Source: a virus
Virus record (IMG/VR): IMGVR_UViG_3300031629_000002
Span: 1 to 64,000 of that record
DNA length: 64,000 nt
Direction: 5' to 3' (one strand)
The notes beneath the pieces were generated by a model. The model did no database searches. It saw nothing but the letters and a program-made list of their open reading frames with translations, and had not been told where the DNA came from. The first letter of the stretch is position 1. Each line of letters opens with the position of its first letter. Of this stretch, positions 48,773-58,101 are shown piece by piece. The translations under genes were made by a program, and so were the position numbers.

Positions 48773-50220
48773 ATATGAGCGTGAACTTCACACATATTGC
48801 CGCTTGTTGCAGACAAGCATACAATGGTGTGCGAAGGCCATACATCGTGGCGGAGTCGGCATTTGCTATGACTCCCAAGGAGATACCCGAACTCATAGAC
48901 TTCTTTTACGAAGACAGCCGACTTGACAGGAAATTGACCGACGAGGATCTGCGAGAGATTTTCTATCATCTCACAGACCTTTACCCCGAAGAAGCGGTAG
49001 CGGAACCCGACACTGTGGAACTGTTATCGAAACTGGTGACGACAGGAAATGAAACCAAAATGACTTTCGGTTTCGCCTATCAACGGATGCAGGATATACT
49101 CAATGCTGATTCAAACCAAGTCCGTGCTATGATTATGCGTATCGTGTTGAAACGAACTCATCCCCGTGATGCCTATTGGTTCATCCTTCGTTTGACACGA
49201 ACCGCTAATCCTTTCAAGCGTCGGGATATACTCACGGCACTGGCAAAACAATACAACATTCCAGTGCAACGCTTGATGAAGGAATCTATGTTCTCTTCAC
49301 TAAAGGCAGTGGCGGAAAAGGTGTTGGCTGGTGCTGATATGATCGGAGTGCCGAGGATTGGCGATTCGATGATACTACCACTACCACGCCGACATAAGGG
49401 AGAGGATTTACCTTTCACCACTGCCAATGCTGAACTTGAGGTTATTCGTGGCGAACGACTGACTCTCCATGTTGGGGAGTCGATTGGTTCGATGTTGTAT
49501 GACCCACATGGTGTTGAGGTTGAGGAAGTGGACAGCACTCAATTAGCATCCTGTCTTGAAGAAGGCATCTATGTGGTCGAACATACACCCCAAGACGATT
49601 TCCCCCTCAAGGTATGCGACATACTCACATTGGAGGGACAGGAAGCCCATGACTGGGACAGACGGAAACGCCGCCAATACATACAGGATGAAGTATCAGA
49701 TCTACTCATCAAGGAAACGCAAAGCGTGGACAACATGAAGCAGGTAAAGAAACTTGCACCAAAGAACGGAGTGTGTTTCATACATAACCCCGCTTCTAAT
49801 CTCTCTTACACCAGCGACAACAAAGAGGTGGTGCTATTCAGCACGAAGCACAACGGAGAGATATTCCGTGTGGTTGCTGGGGTATGGCAACATGAACCAG
49901 CCCGTGGCTTGGTGTTGAACGGCTGGTGCGTAGCCGCCCGTGATGGCATTGACGGTTATTATGAGGTAGGAACTATTACTGCCGAGCATCACATAGAGAA
50001 GCGTTTAGCACGAATGACAGGAGAAGCAAAGGCCGTTGAAGGGTCACGGGTGGATATGAAAGCACCAACCTTTGTTGAGGTTGAGATCCACTTCGCTGAC
50101 TATGACGACCGTGGCATACACATTCAAGGAGTCATCACTGATTTGGCACCAACCGCAGGGTTGTCCGATGTAGTCCCTGTCGAGGATGTAGAGTATTTGG
50201 TAGGTGAAGACGATGCTTGA
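48769..50220 (+). CDS. ATP-dependent DNA ligase-fold protein lacking the catalytic lysine
   Basis: 483 residues (481 from ATG 48775). The helical N-terminal domain matches archaeal ligases: HPRDAYWFILRLTR, RRDILTALAKQYNI, AVAEKVLAGADMIG, and PRIGDSMILPL where ligases have the 'P-I-x-P-M-L' box. The adenylation region keeps AELEVIRGERLTLH (221-234), aligning to 'E-K-x-D-G-E-R', but Lys is V225 and Asp is R227. CDILTLEG and RRKRRQY (283-304) match the next boxes. The 'EGxMxK' box has become NGVCFIH (333-339). LVLNGWCVA...YYEVGTI matches the OB region. The fold is retained but nucleotidyl transfer looks lost. A role in nick or end binding is inferred. Confidence 0.68.
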   Translation: MNMSVNFTHIAACCRQAYNGVRRPYIVAESAFAMTPKEIPELIDFFYEDSRLDRKLTDEDLREIFYHLTDLYPEEAVAEPDTVELLSKLVTTGNETKMTFGFAYQRMQDILNADSNQVRAMIMRIVLKRTHPRDAYWFILRLTRTANPFKRRDILTALAKQYNIPVQRLMKESMFSSLKAVAEKVLAGADMIGVPRIGDSMILPLPRRHKGEDLPFTTANAELEVIRGERLTLHVGESIGSMLYDPHGVEVEEVDSTQLASCLEEGIYVVEHTPQDDFPLKVCDILTLEGQEAHDWDRRKRRQYIQDEVSDLLIKETQSVDNMKQVKKLAPKNGVCFIHNPASNLSYTSDNKEVVLFSTKHNGEIFRVVAGVWQHEPARGLVLNGWCVAARDGIDGYYEVGTITAEHHIEKRLARMTGEAKAVEGSRVDMKAPTFVEVEIHFADYDDRGIHIQGVITDLAPTAGLSDVVPVEDVEYLVGEDDA

Positions 50221-50578
50221 AGAAGAGGACATCACTATACTACTGGTAGCACACAACATTAGGTTCCGTATTGCTTCACGCCTCACCACGAAGAACCAAA
50301 CTGGGTATGACATAAGACCCGAATGCGACCTCTTTGGCCGTAGAACTATTCCAGCGCAAGTGAGCGCATTCCTGATCGAGAACGGGTTGCCCGTTCAACA
50401 GCGATACACTAAAGCCCATCATTTGACACGGCTTTTGAGGCTGATGAAGCCGTTCATCCATTTCACTAAGGATCCGGAAGGTTTTTTAGCCGTCTCGGCT
50501 CATGTCGGTAGTCTTCCCGAAGCGACTACACATGCTGGCGTGTTGGAGATATTAGATAAATTAGAGGTGATTGAATGA
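50213..50578 (+). CDS. Unrecognised small protein
   Basis: ATG 50213 overlaps the end of the ligase-like gene. 121 residues with a basic middle (RYTKAHHLTRLLRLMKPFIH) that could be a helix-turn-helix-like segment. No firm motif. It is coupled to the next gene. Confidence 0.68.
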   Translation: MLEEEDITILLVAHNIRFRIASRLTTKNQTGYDIRPECDLFGRRTIPAQVSAFLIENGLPVQQRYTKAHHLTRLLRLMKPFIHFTKDPEGFLAVSAHVGSLPEATTHAGVLEILDKLEVIE

Positions 50579-51147
50579 ATCTGTTTGAAGACGAGGCACT
50601 TGACACGAACGACTGGTTCGATGTATGCCCAAACGCCGAGGATATTATTTTCGATGAGAAGAAGGTATCACTGTTTGATGCCATGCGAAAGTGGTTGAAC
50701 GACTACGACCGCCTCCATGTAAGAGATGCTTTGGAAACCGCCTCCACACACCACGCATTCATGCTTGATGTTATGAATGCCACATGCCCCAACGATCCAA
50801 CCGTGATGTTTGCCGCCCGTGAACTATTACAGAAGGAGAGTTTTGGTATTATGTATTCCCTGCTGGCACTTTCAAAGGATGGTTCCGGTCGCCGTCGCAT
50901 TACCTTTCCAAACAAAGCCCCAAAGCCTGTGCCGAACCGCCTACTTGCTGTGTTCGGATTGCGACCAAGTGAACAGAATTGGTTTGAGAGAATTGTAGCC
51001 CGTGAAGAGAATGTTCGGGCGGTCTTACCACACCTTTTAGACAGCGATTGGGATTTCATCATCCATGATAAAGCAACGCTACTAAAACCGACCCCTAAAC
51101 AGGCTACTAAGAGCCTGTCCATTGAAGATTGGGGGTCGAGTCGATGA
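50575..51147 (+). CDS. Unrecognised helical protein
   Basis: 190 residues beginning MNLFEDEALDTNDWFDVCPN. Helical, with FDAMRKWLNDYDRLHVRDAL early and NRLLAVFGLRPSEQNWFERI late. Its place between ligase-like and clamp-loader genes suggests a replication role. Position and helical content recall clamp-loader accessory subunits, but no Walker motifs exist. Function unknown. Confidence 0.7.
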   Translation: MNLFEDEALDTNDWFDVCPNAEDIIFDEKKVSLFDAMRKWLNDYDRLHVRDALETASTHHAFMLDVMNATCPNDPTVMFAARELLQKESFGIMYSLLALSKDGSGRRRITFPNKAPKPVPNRLLAVFGLRPSEQNWFERIVAREENVRAVLPHLLDSDWDFIIHDKATLLKPTPKQATKSLSIEDWGSSR

Positions 51148-52160
51148 CACCCCAACCTATATACCCAACCCCCTATTGGCATGAATCCCACGGAAGTGTA
51201 ATGATGACTCAATTATGGATGACCCACCGCCCCGACACCCTACAAGGAATGGTTGGGCTTGAGCAATTGAAGGACGATGTGCCTTCATGGGTAGTCCATT
51301 CACAGAACAAGCATCAATTAAGGTGTGGGGGAGTCATATTCTATGGGAAACCGGGCACTGGTAAGACCAGTGGAGCAAGGGCTATTGCTAAGGATATGCT
51401 CGGATCTGGTTTCGATAACAATTTCCATGAGTTCAACGCCTCCGACGAGAGAGGCATACAGTTCGTAAGAACCCGCCTCAAGCCTTTGGCTGAACAGAAG
51501 GCAGTAGGCCACGATTTCAAAGTGATAGTGCTGGATGAAGCCGACGGACTCACCAAGGACGCTCAAGACGCCATGCGCCAATTGATCGAACAGACTGGTT
51601 CACATGTCCTTTGGATTCTCACATGCAACCGTATTGGTCGCATTATACCTGCTCTCCGTTCAAGACTACCAGCATACTCATTCAGCCCTCTTGGGGATGA
51701 TGACGCCGTTGGTTTCATTGTCCGTATAATAGAGGAAGAAGGATTTCCTACACAGTGGAGTGAGAATGTCCAGCAGTTCGTCGCAAAATACAAAGGCGAT
51801 ATGCGTGCTTGTTTGAAGGCTATGCAAACATGCAATCCCGAAGACCCCGACGCACTACTTCGTCTCATAGCCGTTGATATGTCGCCTATTTTCGCACTTT
51901 ATACGGATATGCTTACTACCGAGGCGACAATTACCGTTGCCTCCGAACTCATCAATACTCTCGGCATAAACCGTGACGAGTGCATAGAAGGATTGCATGA
52001 AGCCATCCTTCAAAATTACAAAGACAATGAGATAACTTACTTGGTTGCATGTAAGCATCTCATGATCCTCGGACAGTGGGCGGCAAGAAGCCCCGACTGG
52101 ACAGCGAGCGATCTCCTATTCCTCCATGCTATGATTGGGGATTATGAACAAAGAGGGTGA
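51144..52160 (+). CDS. rfcS: Replication factor C small subunit-like clamp loader
   Basis: ATG 51144 overlaps the upstream stop. 338 residues. Walker A is FYGKPGTGKTSGAR (66-79), Walker B is VIVLDEADGL (127-136), sensor 1 is ILTCNRIG (158-165) and RSRLPAY (172-178) takes the place of the SRC Arg-finger motif. HRPDTLQGMVGLEQLKDDV before Walker A is also typical of RFC. It loads the sliding clamp encoded at 55010 onto DNA at the expense of ATP. A large subunit is not seen in this window, so it may act as a homo-oligomer or with a host subunit. Confidence 0.93.
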   Translation: MTPQPIYPTPYWHESHGSVMMTQLWMTHRPDTLQGMVGLEQLKDDVPSWVVHSQNKHQLRCGGVIFYGKPGTGKTSGARAIAKDMLGSGFDNNFHEFNASDERGIQFVRTRLKPLAEQKAVGHDFKVIVLDEADGLTKDAQDAMRQLIEQTGSHVLWILTCNRIGRIIPALRSRLPAYSFSPLGDDDAVGFIVRIIEEEGFPTQWSENVQQFVAKYKGDMRACLKAMQTCNPEDPDALLRLIAVDMSPIFALYTDMLTTEATITVASELINTLGINRDECIEGLHEAILQNYKDNEITYLVACKHLMILGQWAARSPDWTASDLLFLHAMIGDYEQRG

Positions 52161-52165
52161 AATAT

Positions 52166-53506
52166 ATGAGCGAAAGACAAATTGGAAATGATTGCATAAG
52201 CGAAGCGGCTAAAATACTTGGAATAGGGGTAGAAGAGGCATTAGCCTCTTTTGGTGCGTGGATGAACGAAACCTTCACCGACATGTGGGAACTGGCTGGT
52301 AATTCAGCACAGGGCTTGGATGCTGATGATTTTAACGACTTTGCTGACATGTATGTATGTGCTAATCGCCCAAGTGGCGGTGGCGGCGGCGGATCTGGCG
52401 AAGAGTGGGTTGGTATGTTCATCGGCTTCGACCGACGCTTTGACTTGATGAAGCGCAAGCGTGAGTCGGCTATCGACTTCGCTACTTCCGACCTTACAGG
52501 TGCTATCAAAAACGGATTCAATTACAACGGTAACAAAGTCGGTATTGGCCGTGCTTACACCTCCGAAGGCGTATGGCGAGCCGAACACGGTAGTGGGACA
52601 TTTGTGTCAAAGGACACATCCGACTCATCACCCGACTGGGTTATTCCTCTCAACGAGAAACTATCGATCTGTATGCTCAAGGGTGACAACACTCCACAGC
52701 GTGCTACCGCTATGAAGTCTCTTTGGGCTTTCCACGGCAACGCCAAGGACAAGTTCCTTGACGAAGGCCCGATTATGATTACTGTTGAAGGTGCTTTTGA
52801 AGGTGCTACACACGACTGGAACCTTTGGCAACCAATTTCCATCAAAGGAAAGTTCGATGCAGAAGGCTACAACGGTGCTGGCCCTACTCTATCGGTGAGC
52901 AACACAAAGTCCACCTATGGTCTTGACTGGGTTCCCGAAGGTAAGAAGCGAGACACATGTGTTGGCCTGTTCAATCCCGAACAATACCTCACTACTACTG
53001 GTGACTGTGCTGTTAATTTGAAGGATTTGCTCTCTCACCATCTCGACAACCGCCGTGAGTCATACACTGACCGCAACGGTATTCAACGCTATGATGGCCC
53101 TATGGTCTGTATTGTTGGTGGTGTCATGGACATTAACCATGAAGGCCGTGAGTCCCAGTGGGACACCACAGGCCGTGACTACTGGCTATCCATCAGCACA
53201 CAGGTTCTTCGCCGTGAAGATCCAAATGCTCGCATTGGTATTGGCGTTGCCGGACAAGTGAAGGAGGCTCATAATGCTCTCTCCGTTCTCAAGGGCGGCG
53301 AATGGCTACCATACGCAAAGGGTTCCCGTGTTTGGGTCGTCGGTCGAACCGAGTCCTATACCAACCAAGACGGCGATGAAGTCGTCAAGGTTCAAGCACA
53401 CGGTATCTATGCAGTTCCACACAAGTCTATTCCAGCACGCAAGCCGAGCGAGTCAAGTAACGATCTTGGCAACCTCAATGGCTTCGGTGTCGGAGGTGAT
53501 GAATGA
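52166..53506 (+). CDS. Candidate ssDNA-binding/OB-fold protein
   Basis: ATG 52166 follows aagagggtgaaatat; GTG 52157 is in frame but less likely. 446 residues. An N-terminal helical part is followed by a Gly-rich linker (SGGGGGGSG near 70). Beta-rich domains follow, for example PIMITVEGAFEG, GPMVCIVGGVMDIN and GSRVWVVGRTESYTNQDGDE. The C-terminal domain looks like an OB-fold, and the chain ends in a flexible Gly/Ser/Asn tail. Its place between clamp loader and RecA-like gene supports a single-strand DNA-binding (RPA-like) role, but no zinc motif or signature proves it. Confidence 0.5.
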   Translation: MSERQIGNDCISEAAKILGIGVEEALASFGAWMNETFTDMWELAGNSAQGLDADDFNDFADMYVCANRPSGGGGGGSGEEWVGMFIGFDRRFDLMKRKRESAIDFATSDLTGAIKNGFNYNGNKVGIGRAYTSEGVWRAEHGSGTFVSKDTSDSSPDWVIPLNEKLSICMLKGDNTPQRATAMKSLWAFHGNAKDKFLDEGPIMITVEGAFEGATHDWNLWQPISIKGKFDAEGYNGAGPTLSVSNTKSTYGLDWVPEGKKRDTCVGLFNPEQYLTTTGDCAVNLKDLLSHHLDNRRESYTDRNGIQRYDGPMVCIVGGVMDINHEGRESQWDTTGRDYWLSISTQVLRREDPNARIGIGVAGQVKEAHNALSVLKGGEWLPYAKGSRVWVVGRTESYTNQDGDEVVKVQAHGIYAVPHKSIPARKPSESSNDLGNLNGFGVGGDE

Positions 53507-54714
53507 TGGCAGGAACAGGATTTTTGGACGGCTTTAAGGAAAAGAAAGGAAACTACGAACCACCAACCAAGACGGCTGGATCGAAGAAGGCGGCGGCGGC
53601 ACCACGCCCTGCCACGAAAGAGGAAAGAGAACAATTCATTCCTCCCGACACCCCCTCCGTTGAACACGAACAATCGCTCGACGAGGAACCACCTGTCGAT
53701 GAGCCTTCTCCTTCACCACCAAAGGTGAAGAGTAAGCCAAACAACAACAAGGTGAATCGTGCCCATACGGAGAGTCACCTATCACGGGTCAATCCAACAA
53801 TCGCTACCATGATTGCTAATGCTCGCCAACCGATGAATACCCCACAGGCATTCGTCATGTGCGGAATCGCTGGACATCCAAAGACAGGAAAGACTGGTAT
53901 GGTGCTTGACAGCCTCACCCCACAAGAAGTGAAAGCCGGTGCCGAGATTTGGCACATTGATTTCGATCTTGGTGGAGAGACAACAAAGGCGGCTCACCAT
54001 TCGGATAAGGCCGAAAACATGGTTATCCTCAACCCTTGGGTCTTCAATTACGGTGAGAGTCGTGTTCCTTATGACTTCCCTGCTACATTCCAACAGACCA
54101 TTGATATTCTCAAAACTGCTAAATCCCAAATGGAAGCACAGGCTGAATACTTCGCTGAACATGGCAAAATGCCTAAACCATACCTAAAGACTGTGGTGTT
54201 CGATGGAGCAGACCATTGGCTACATATCACTGAAACCTGTATGAAGGTAGATGACTTGGATCTGGGTGTCGATGGTATCGCTGTTTCCGGTAAGAAGACA
54301 ACCACGCAAATTGGTCGCTTCAATTGGAACATCCGTGCTACTCGCTATCAAACTGCTATGGTTGCCATGCGTGAACTATGTCGTGGTGGAGTCCACTGCT
54401 ACATCATTACTCACATGAAACCGGGTTATGACAAGAACGGAAACGAACTTGCAGGACAGGACACACCGAAGTGGCTTAAGGACACCGAAGGACACCTTCA
54501 ACAAGTTATCTATACTGAACTCGAAGAGGAACGCAACGAGAGTGGCGAAATGACGGGCGTTGTCCGTGGCTACGCTGTCATCGTTGCAGATCGAACTTCT
54601 CTCCAATCGTCGGGTCGTGTTATGCTCTTTGAGCGAAACGACGACGGTGGCGTTTGGCACGGATGGCCGGGTATTAAAGAAGGCGACTTCACAGTGACAG
54701 GAGGCGATGAATGA
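53503..54714 (+). CDS. RecA/Sak4-like ATPase (recombination)
   Basis: 403 residues from ATG 53503 (or 53506) behind ggaggtgatga. Residues 1-100 are a disordered Pro/Lys linker. Then FVMCGIAGHPKTGKTGMVLD (Walker A), IWHIDFDLGG, and LKTVVFDGADHWLH as Walker B. HCYIITHMKPGYDKNG and ADRTSLQSS follow. This order fits the phage Sak4/RadB-type single-domain RecA relatives that anneal or pair strands in recombination. The long N-terminal tail may bind the neighbouring ssDNA-binding protein or clamp. Confidence 0.72.
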   Translation: MMAGTGFLDGFKEKKGNYEPPTKTAGSKKAAAAPRPATKEEREQFIPPDTPSVEHEQSLDEEPPVDEPSPSPPKVKSKPNNNKVNRAHTESHLSRVNPTIATMIANARQPMNTPQAFVMCGIAGHPKTGKTGMVLDSLTPQEVKAGAEIWHIDFDLGGETTKAAHHSDKAENMVILNPWVFNYGESRVPYDFPATFQQTIDILKTAKSQMEAQAEYFAEHGKMPKPYLKTVVFDGADHWLHITETCMKVDDLDLGVDGIAVSGKKTTTQIGRFNWNIRATRYQTAMVAMRELCRGGVHCYIITHMKPGYDKNGNELAGQDTPKWLKDTEGHLQQVIYTELEEERNESGEMTGVVRGYAVIVADRTSLQSSGRVMLFERNDDGGVWHGWPGIKEGDFTVTGGDE

Positions 54715-55013
54715 TGGTGCAAATGACGATTAACTATACCATAGGTGGTAAGGAAACCAAGACGGTGACAGGCGAGTGGGTTATTGCCACTGGCCCGTTC
54801 TCATCCTTTTGGGTAGTCAAGAACGACGAAGGTATTTTCTCCGTGAGCGAACACACGGTTATTACTATCCTTTGCGACGAATTACCCGACGCTATCATGA
54901 TCCCTGTTGAAGACGCATTGAATCATATTACTATGCAAAAGGAAATGATGGTGAACCAATTGACCCAACAGTATTCAAGTGAACTAAACCCTTCAAGGAG
55001 GGATTACTCTTGA
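54711..55013 (+). CDS. Unrecognised small protein
   Basis: 100 residues. The N-terminal 50 are beta-rich (MTINYTIGGKETKTVTGEWV). The C-terminal part is helical (IPVEDALNHITMQKEMMVNQ). It lies between RecA-like and clamp genes and is coupled to both; perhaps an accessory of that group. Confidence 0.7.
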   Translation: MMVQMTINYTIGGKETKTVTGEWVIATGPFSSFWVVKNDEGIFSVSEHTVITILCDELPDAIMIPVEDALNHITMQKEMMVNQLTQQYSSELNPSRRDYS

Positions 55014-55807
55014 GTGGGTTCCGTATGCTTCAACACAACCTGCTCGGTTTCCTCAAGGCTTTCGACGGCATGGACGATTTAGTCGTCACTGTCACGGAAG
55101 AGGGTCTTGTTGCGGCAGGAACGCTTGAGAAGGCTTACTTCATCACACGGTGGACAAACTACCGTGAGGGCGAAGAATGCCTCGTAGAAGGCGAAATACC
55201 ACTGGGACAATTGAAGACCTTTACATCCCTCATCAGCGAATGCGGTGCAGGAAACGAAGAAGTGGAATTACAGGTAAGTGAGGATAACATGATCCAAGTC
55301 ATTGGTTCTAATGCAAAGTTCTCTATGCCAACAGTGAACACTGCTTCATCACAGGCTGGTGTTTCGGCTGTTGTAGCCATGATTGAGGAAAGTGAAGCAT
55401 CCGATTGGATGGCTTTTGGTTCGGCTAATTTTGGTTTTCATATGGCCTTCGATTCATCGGAGTTCCAGCAATTACGCAATACAGGTAAGGCCATCCAAAG
55501 CGGTGCGCTCTATTGCCTTGAAGCGAATGTCGCTGGTTTGACACTAAGTGTCAAGCGTGATCAAATACGCATGGAATCTACACTTGAACCCCAAGAGAGC
55601 AGTGTCGCTGATGAAGACGACATTACTCTAAATTGGTTTGGAAAGTGGCTTATGGATGCTCTCAAGGCTATGCCGGGAAATGGGACAATCCACTTGCACG
55701 GAGGCAACGACAGCCCCCTGCTAATACGCCACGAATCACCCGATGGTGATTTTGGAACGCACACAGTTATTGCACCCCGGCAAGAAGAAGCCGAGGGTTC
55801 TCAATGA
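55010..55807 (+). CDS. PCNA-like sliding clamp
   Basis: TTG 55010 is the likely start. A strong aaggaggg lies 7 bases before it, and TTGA overlaps the preceding stop; the first ATG is five codons on. 265 residues, close to the archaeal PCNA length of about 250. The chain alternates beta strands with helices as in PCNA (NLLGFLKAFDGMDDLVVTVT, then LNWFGKWLMDALKAMPG and TIHLHGGNDSPLLIRHE near the end). The last element matches the 'P-L-x-I' C-terminal strand. It would encircle DNA and tether PolB (next gene) and other enzymes. The identity is supported mainly by gene order and this C-terminal pattern. Confidence 0.75.
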   Translation: MSGFRMLQHNLLGFLKAFDGMDDLVVTVTEEGLVAAGTLEKAYFITRWTNYREGEECLVEGEIPLGQLKTFTSLISECGAGNEEVELQVSEDNMIQVIGSNAKFSMPTVNTASSQAGVSAVVAMIEESEASDWMAFGSANFGFHMAFDSSEFQQLRNTGKAIQSGALYCLEANVAGLTLSVKRDQIRMESTLEPQESSVADEDDITLNWFGKWLMDALKAMPGNGTIHLHGGNDSPLLIRHESPDGDFGTHTVIAPRQEEAEGSQ

Positions 55808-58098
55808 TTATTGCCACTTACGAAACAGACGAACAGGAATGTCCATCGATCTACCTTCGCTACCGTGATGAAGACGGGAATGTGATGGAGAACTATGTGT
55901 CGGATTACCGACCTTACTTCTATGTCGCCGCCGACAGTGACATGTCACGAATTACGGAAATGTTCGATGAACGCTTCCGTGGATGGTATGCTGGTGAGAA
56001 GACCAGTATATCTCTCCCGACCGAGGAATTACCCGAAGGCCGTGAACTACTTTCTATTGTTGCTCCATCACCCAGTTCTGTGAAAGGTATGCGTGACCTT
56101 TGCGACGAAACATGGGAGGCTGACATTCACTTTCCCGACCGCTTTGCTATTGACAATATCAATCCAAAGGACATGCCCGACTGGTTTCCGAACATGGTTC
56201 GGGCTGGTGGCTTTGACCTTGAATGGAATGAAGAGGGTGAACTCACCGCTATGGGCTTCACCACAGACGGTGAGGTAGTTCGACAGTGGTCTTGGCACCC
56301 GACACATGAAGGATTAGGTGCATTTCGTTCCGAGAGGGAGATGCTATTGTCATTTGCCGATGCGTTCAAAACGCTGGATCCCGACCTCATTACTACATGG
56401 TCGGGCAACCGTGCCGACTGGCCGAAAATGTATGAACGCTACAAGCACCACTACATTGGCTTCGATTGGATGTCGCCTCTTAGTGATGTCAGCAGTTCGC
56501 CGCCAATGACCCACCTCCCACGAAGTGGGGTTTATGAGGATGGTTCTCAAGTAATACCGGGTCGAATGACTGTTGATTTGGCAGACAGGAACCACGGCTT
56601 TGAGCGTGTGTGGAGAGACAGTGGCAACGGCCAATTGTCCGACCGCCGACTTGGTGCTGTTGGAAAGGTAGCATTCCCCGATAGTCCCGAACTGTGGAAA
56701 ATAGACACTAATGGGATTACTCACCACGATCTATGGTTGAATCACTTCGATGACTTCTTGAAATACCATAGAGCCGATGTTATACTCACTGATCGACTCG
56801 ACAGGGAATACCATGTCACCCGATTCTTCATGGCTTTACAGCGTGTGTGTGGGGTTTCATTTGGTTCCGTGTTCACCGTAAGTCGGTTCGCAAGGGGCTT
56901 ACTACGCCGTAGGGCTTCGTGGGCTTCGCCAACAGGATTATACAACAAAGGAAAAGGAGATTCATACGGTGGTGGTTTCGTGGCCGAGCCAAAGACTGGC
57001 CGCCATAACAATGTAGCCGTCTTCGATTACCGTGCCATGTATGCTGAAATCCAGCGTGCTGACAATATCAGTCCCGAAATGCTTCGTCACGAAGCGGGAG
57101 AGAATATCCGTGCTGTTGGCAACGGGACATTTTGGAGTCAAGAGAGCATAGGGGTATTGCCACAATTGCAGATGGATCTTGCTGATGCTCGCAACGCCGC
57201 TAAGGCCGAGATGAAGAAGCACGAAGCAGGAACTTCGGAACATGCTGGCTTCAACACACTACAATTAGCATTCAAGAGAGCCGCCGCATCGGTCTATGGC
57301 CTCATGGGACACACAGGTCATGGTGAAGCACACAGAACCGTTGCCGCCACTATCACCTATGTCGGGCGTTCATTGGTTTCACGACTCATGGATGTGTGCG
57401 AAGAGATGGGCTACGAGCCACTCGCAGGACACACCGACAGTGCATACATAGGAATTGGCGATGACGACGGTGAAGAGATTGCCGACGCTTTGACACGAAA
57501 GATACAGAAGGAGTTCGACTCCGAGCGTTTCGTCGTTGAATATGAGAAACTGATGTCGTCATGGGTTGCCGCCAAAAAGAACAGAAACTTTGGCTGGGTC
57601 ACTTGGCCGAGAGAAGCACTCCACTGCACTGGCTTTGAGATGAAGAAGTCAAATGCCGCATGGCTCACTAAACACATTCAAGAAACAGCCTTTGAATCAC
57701 TATGTCGTGAAAATGCCACGGAGGAAGACATAAGGGACATGATGAATAATTGGATAAGGGCTGTGCGAACTTTAGTGAAGCGAGAGTCTCTTGTTATGAG
57801 ATCTAGGCTCGGTAAGAAGGCCGAATCATATGGACAACAAGGTGGGTTTCAAGGAGCCGCTAAAGACTACAACCGCCGCAACCCCGACAACCGCTTTGAG
57901 AAGGGTGATGGTGTCCCCCATGTCTATACTACAAGAGGGATCGAGGCGTTCCGAACAGATGAAGAACTCGAAGCCCTTGACATTGATTACACAACGGTTA
58001 TACAGAAACAGATAATCGCTCCGGTCAGTCTCATTTTCGAGGCTATGGGCTGGCGAGAACTGACAGCCGACGGGGCAACCCCCCAAGAGTGGTGGTAA
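55804..58098 (+). CDS. polB: Family B DNA polymerase with divergent active-site motifs
   Basis: 764 residues. The exonuclease motifs are intact: GGFDLEW (D138, E140), GNRADWP (N202, D205) and YHRAD (Y321, D325). The polymerase motifs are diverged. Motif A is VFDYRAMYAEI (D408 kept, SLYPS changed). Motif B is KRAAASVYG (K491, Y498, G499 kept, Asn changed to Ala). Motif C is GHTDSAY (the second, metal-binding Asp is D545; the first is replaced by H543). KKNRNFGW follows as the KKxY-like site. The metal-binding pair D408/D545 is kept, so activity is likely. It is the replicative polymerase of the virus, next to its clamp. Confidence 0.93.
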   Translation: MIIATYETDEQECPSIYLRYRDEDGNVMENYVSDYRPYFYVAADSDMSRITEMFDERFRGWYAGEKTSISLPTEELPEGRELLSIVAPSPSSVKGMRDLCDETWEADIHFPDRFAIDNINPKDMPDWFPNMVRAGGFDLEWNEEGELTAMGFTTDGEVVRQWSWHPTHEGLGAFRSEREMLLSFADAFKTLDPDLITTWSGNRADWPKMYERYKHHYIGFDWMSPLSDVSSSPPMTHLPRSGVYEDGSQVIPGRMTVDLADRNHGFERVWRDSGNGQLSDRRLGAVGKVAFPDSPELWKIDTNGITHHDLWLNHFDDFLKYHRADVILTDRLDREYHVTRFFMALQRVCGVSFGSVFTVSRFARGLLRRRASWASPTGLYNKGKGDSYGGGFVAEPKTGRHNNVAVFDYRAMYAEIQRADNISPEMLRHEAGENIRAVGNGTFWSQESIGVLPQLQMDLADARNAAKAEMKKHEAGTSEHAGFNTLQLAFKRAAASVYGLMGHTGHGEAHRTVAATITYVGRSLVSRLMDVCEEMGYEPLAGHTDSAYIGIGDDDGEEIADALTRKIQKEFDSERFVVEYEKLMSSWVAAKKNRNFGWVTWPREALHCTGFEMKKSNAAWLTKHIQETAFESLCRENATEEDIRDMMNNWIRAVRTLVKRESLVMRSRLGKKAESYGQQGGFQGAAKDYNRRNPDNRFEKGDGVPHVYTTRGIEAFRTDEELEALDIDYTTVIQKQIIAPVSLIFEAMGWRELTADGATPQEWW

Positions 58099-58101
58099 AA
58101 T

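Noticed and set aside
55804-58098. PolB as an inactive paralogue
   Set aside because: The two metal-binding Asp residues (motif A D408 and the second Asp of motif C, D545) and all exonuclease acids are present, so loss of activity is not supported despite altered surrounding residues.
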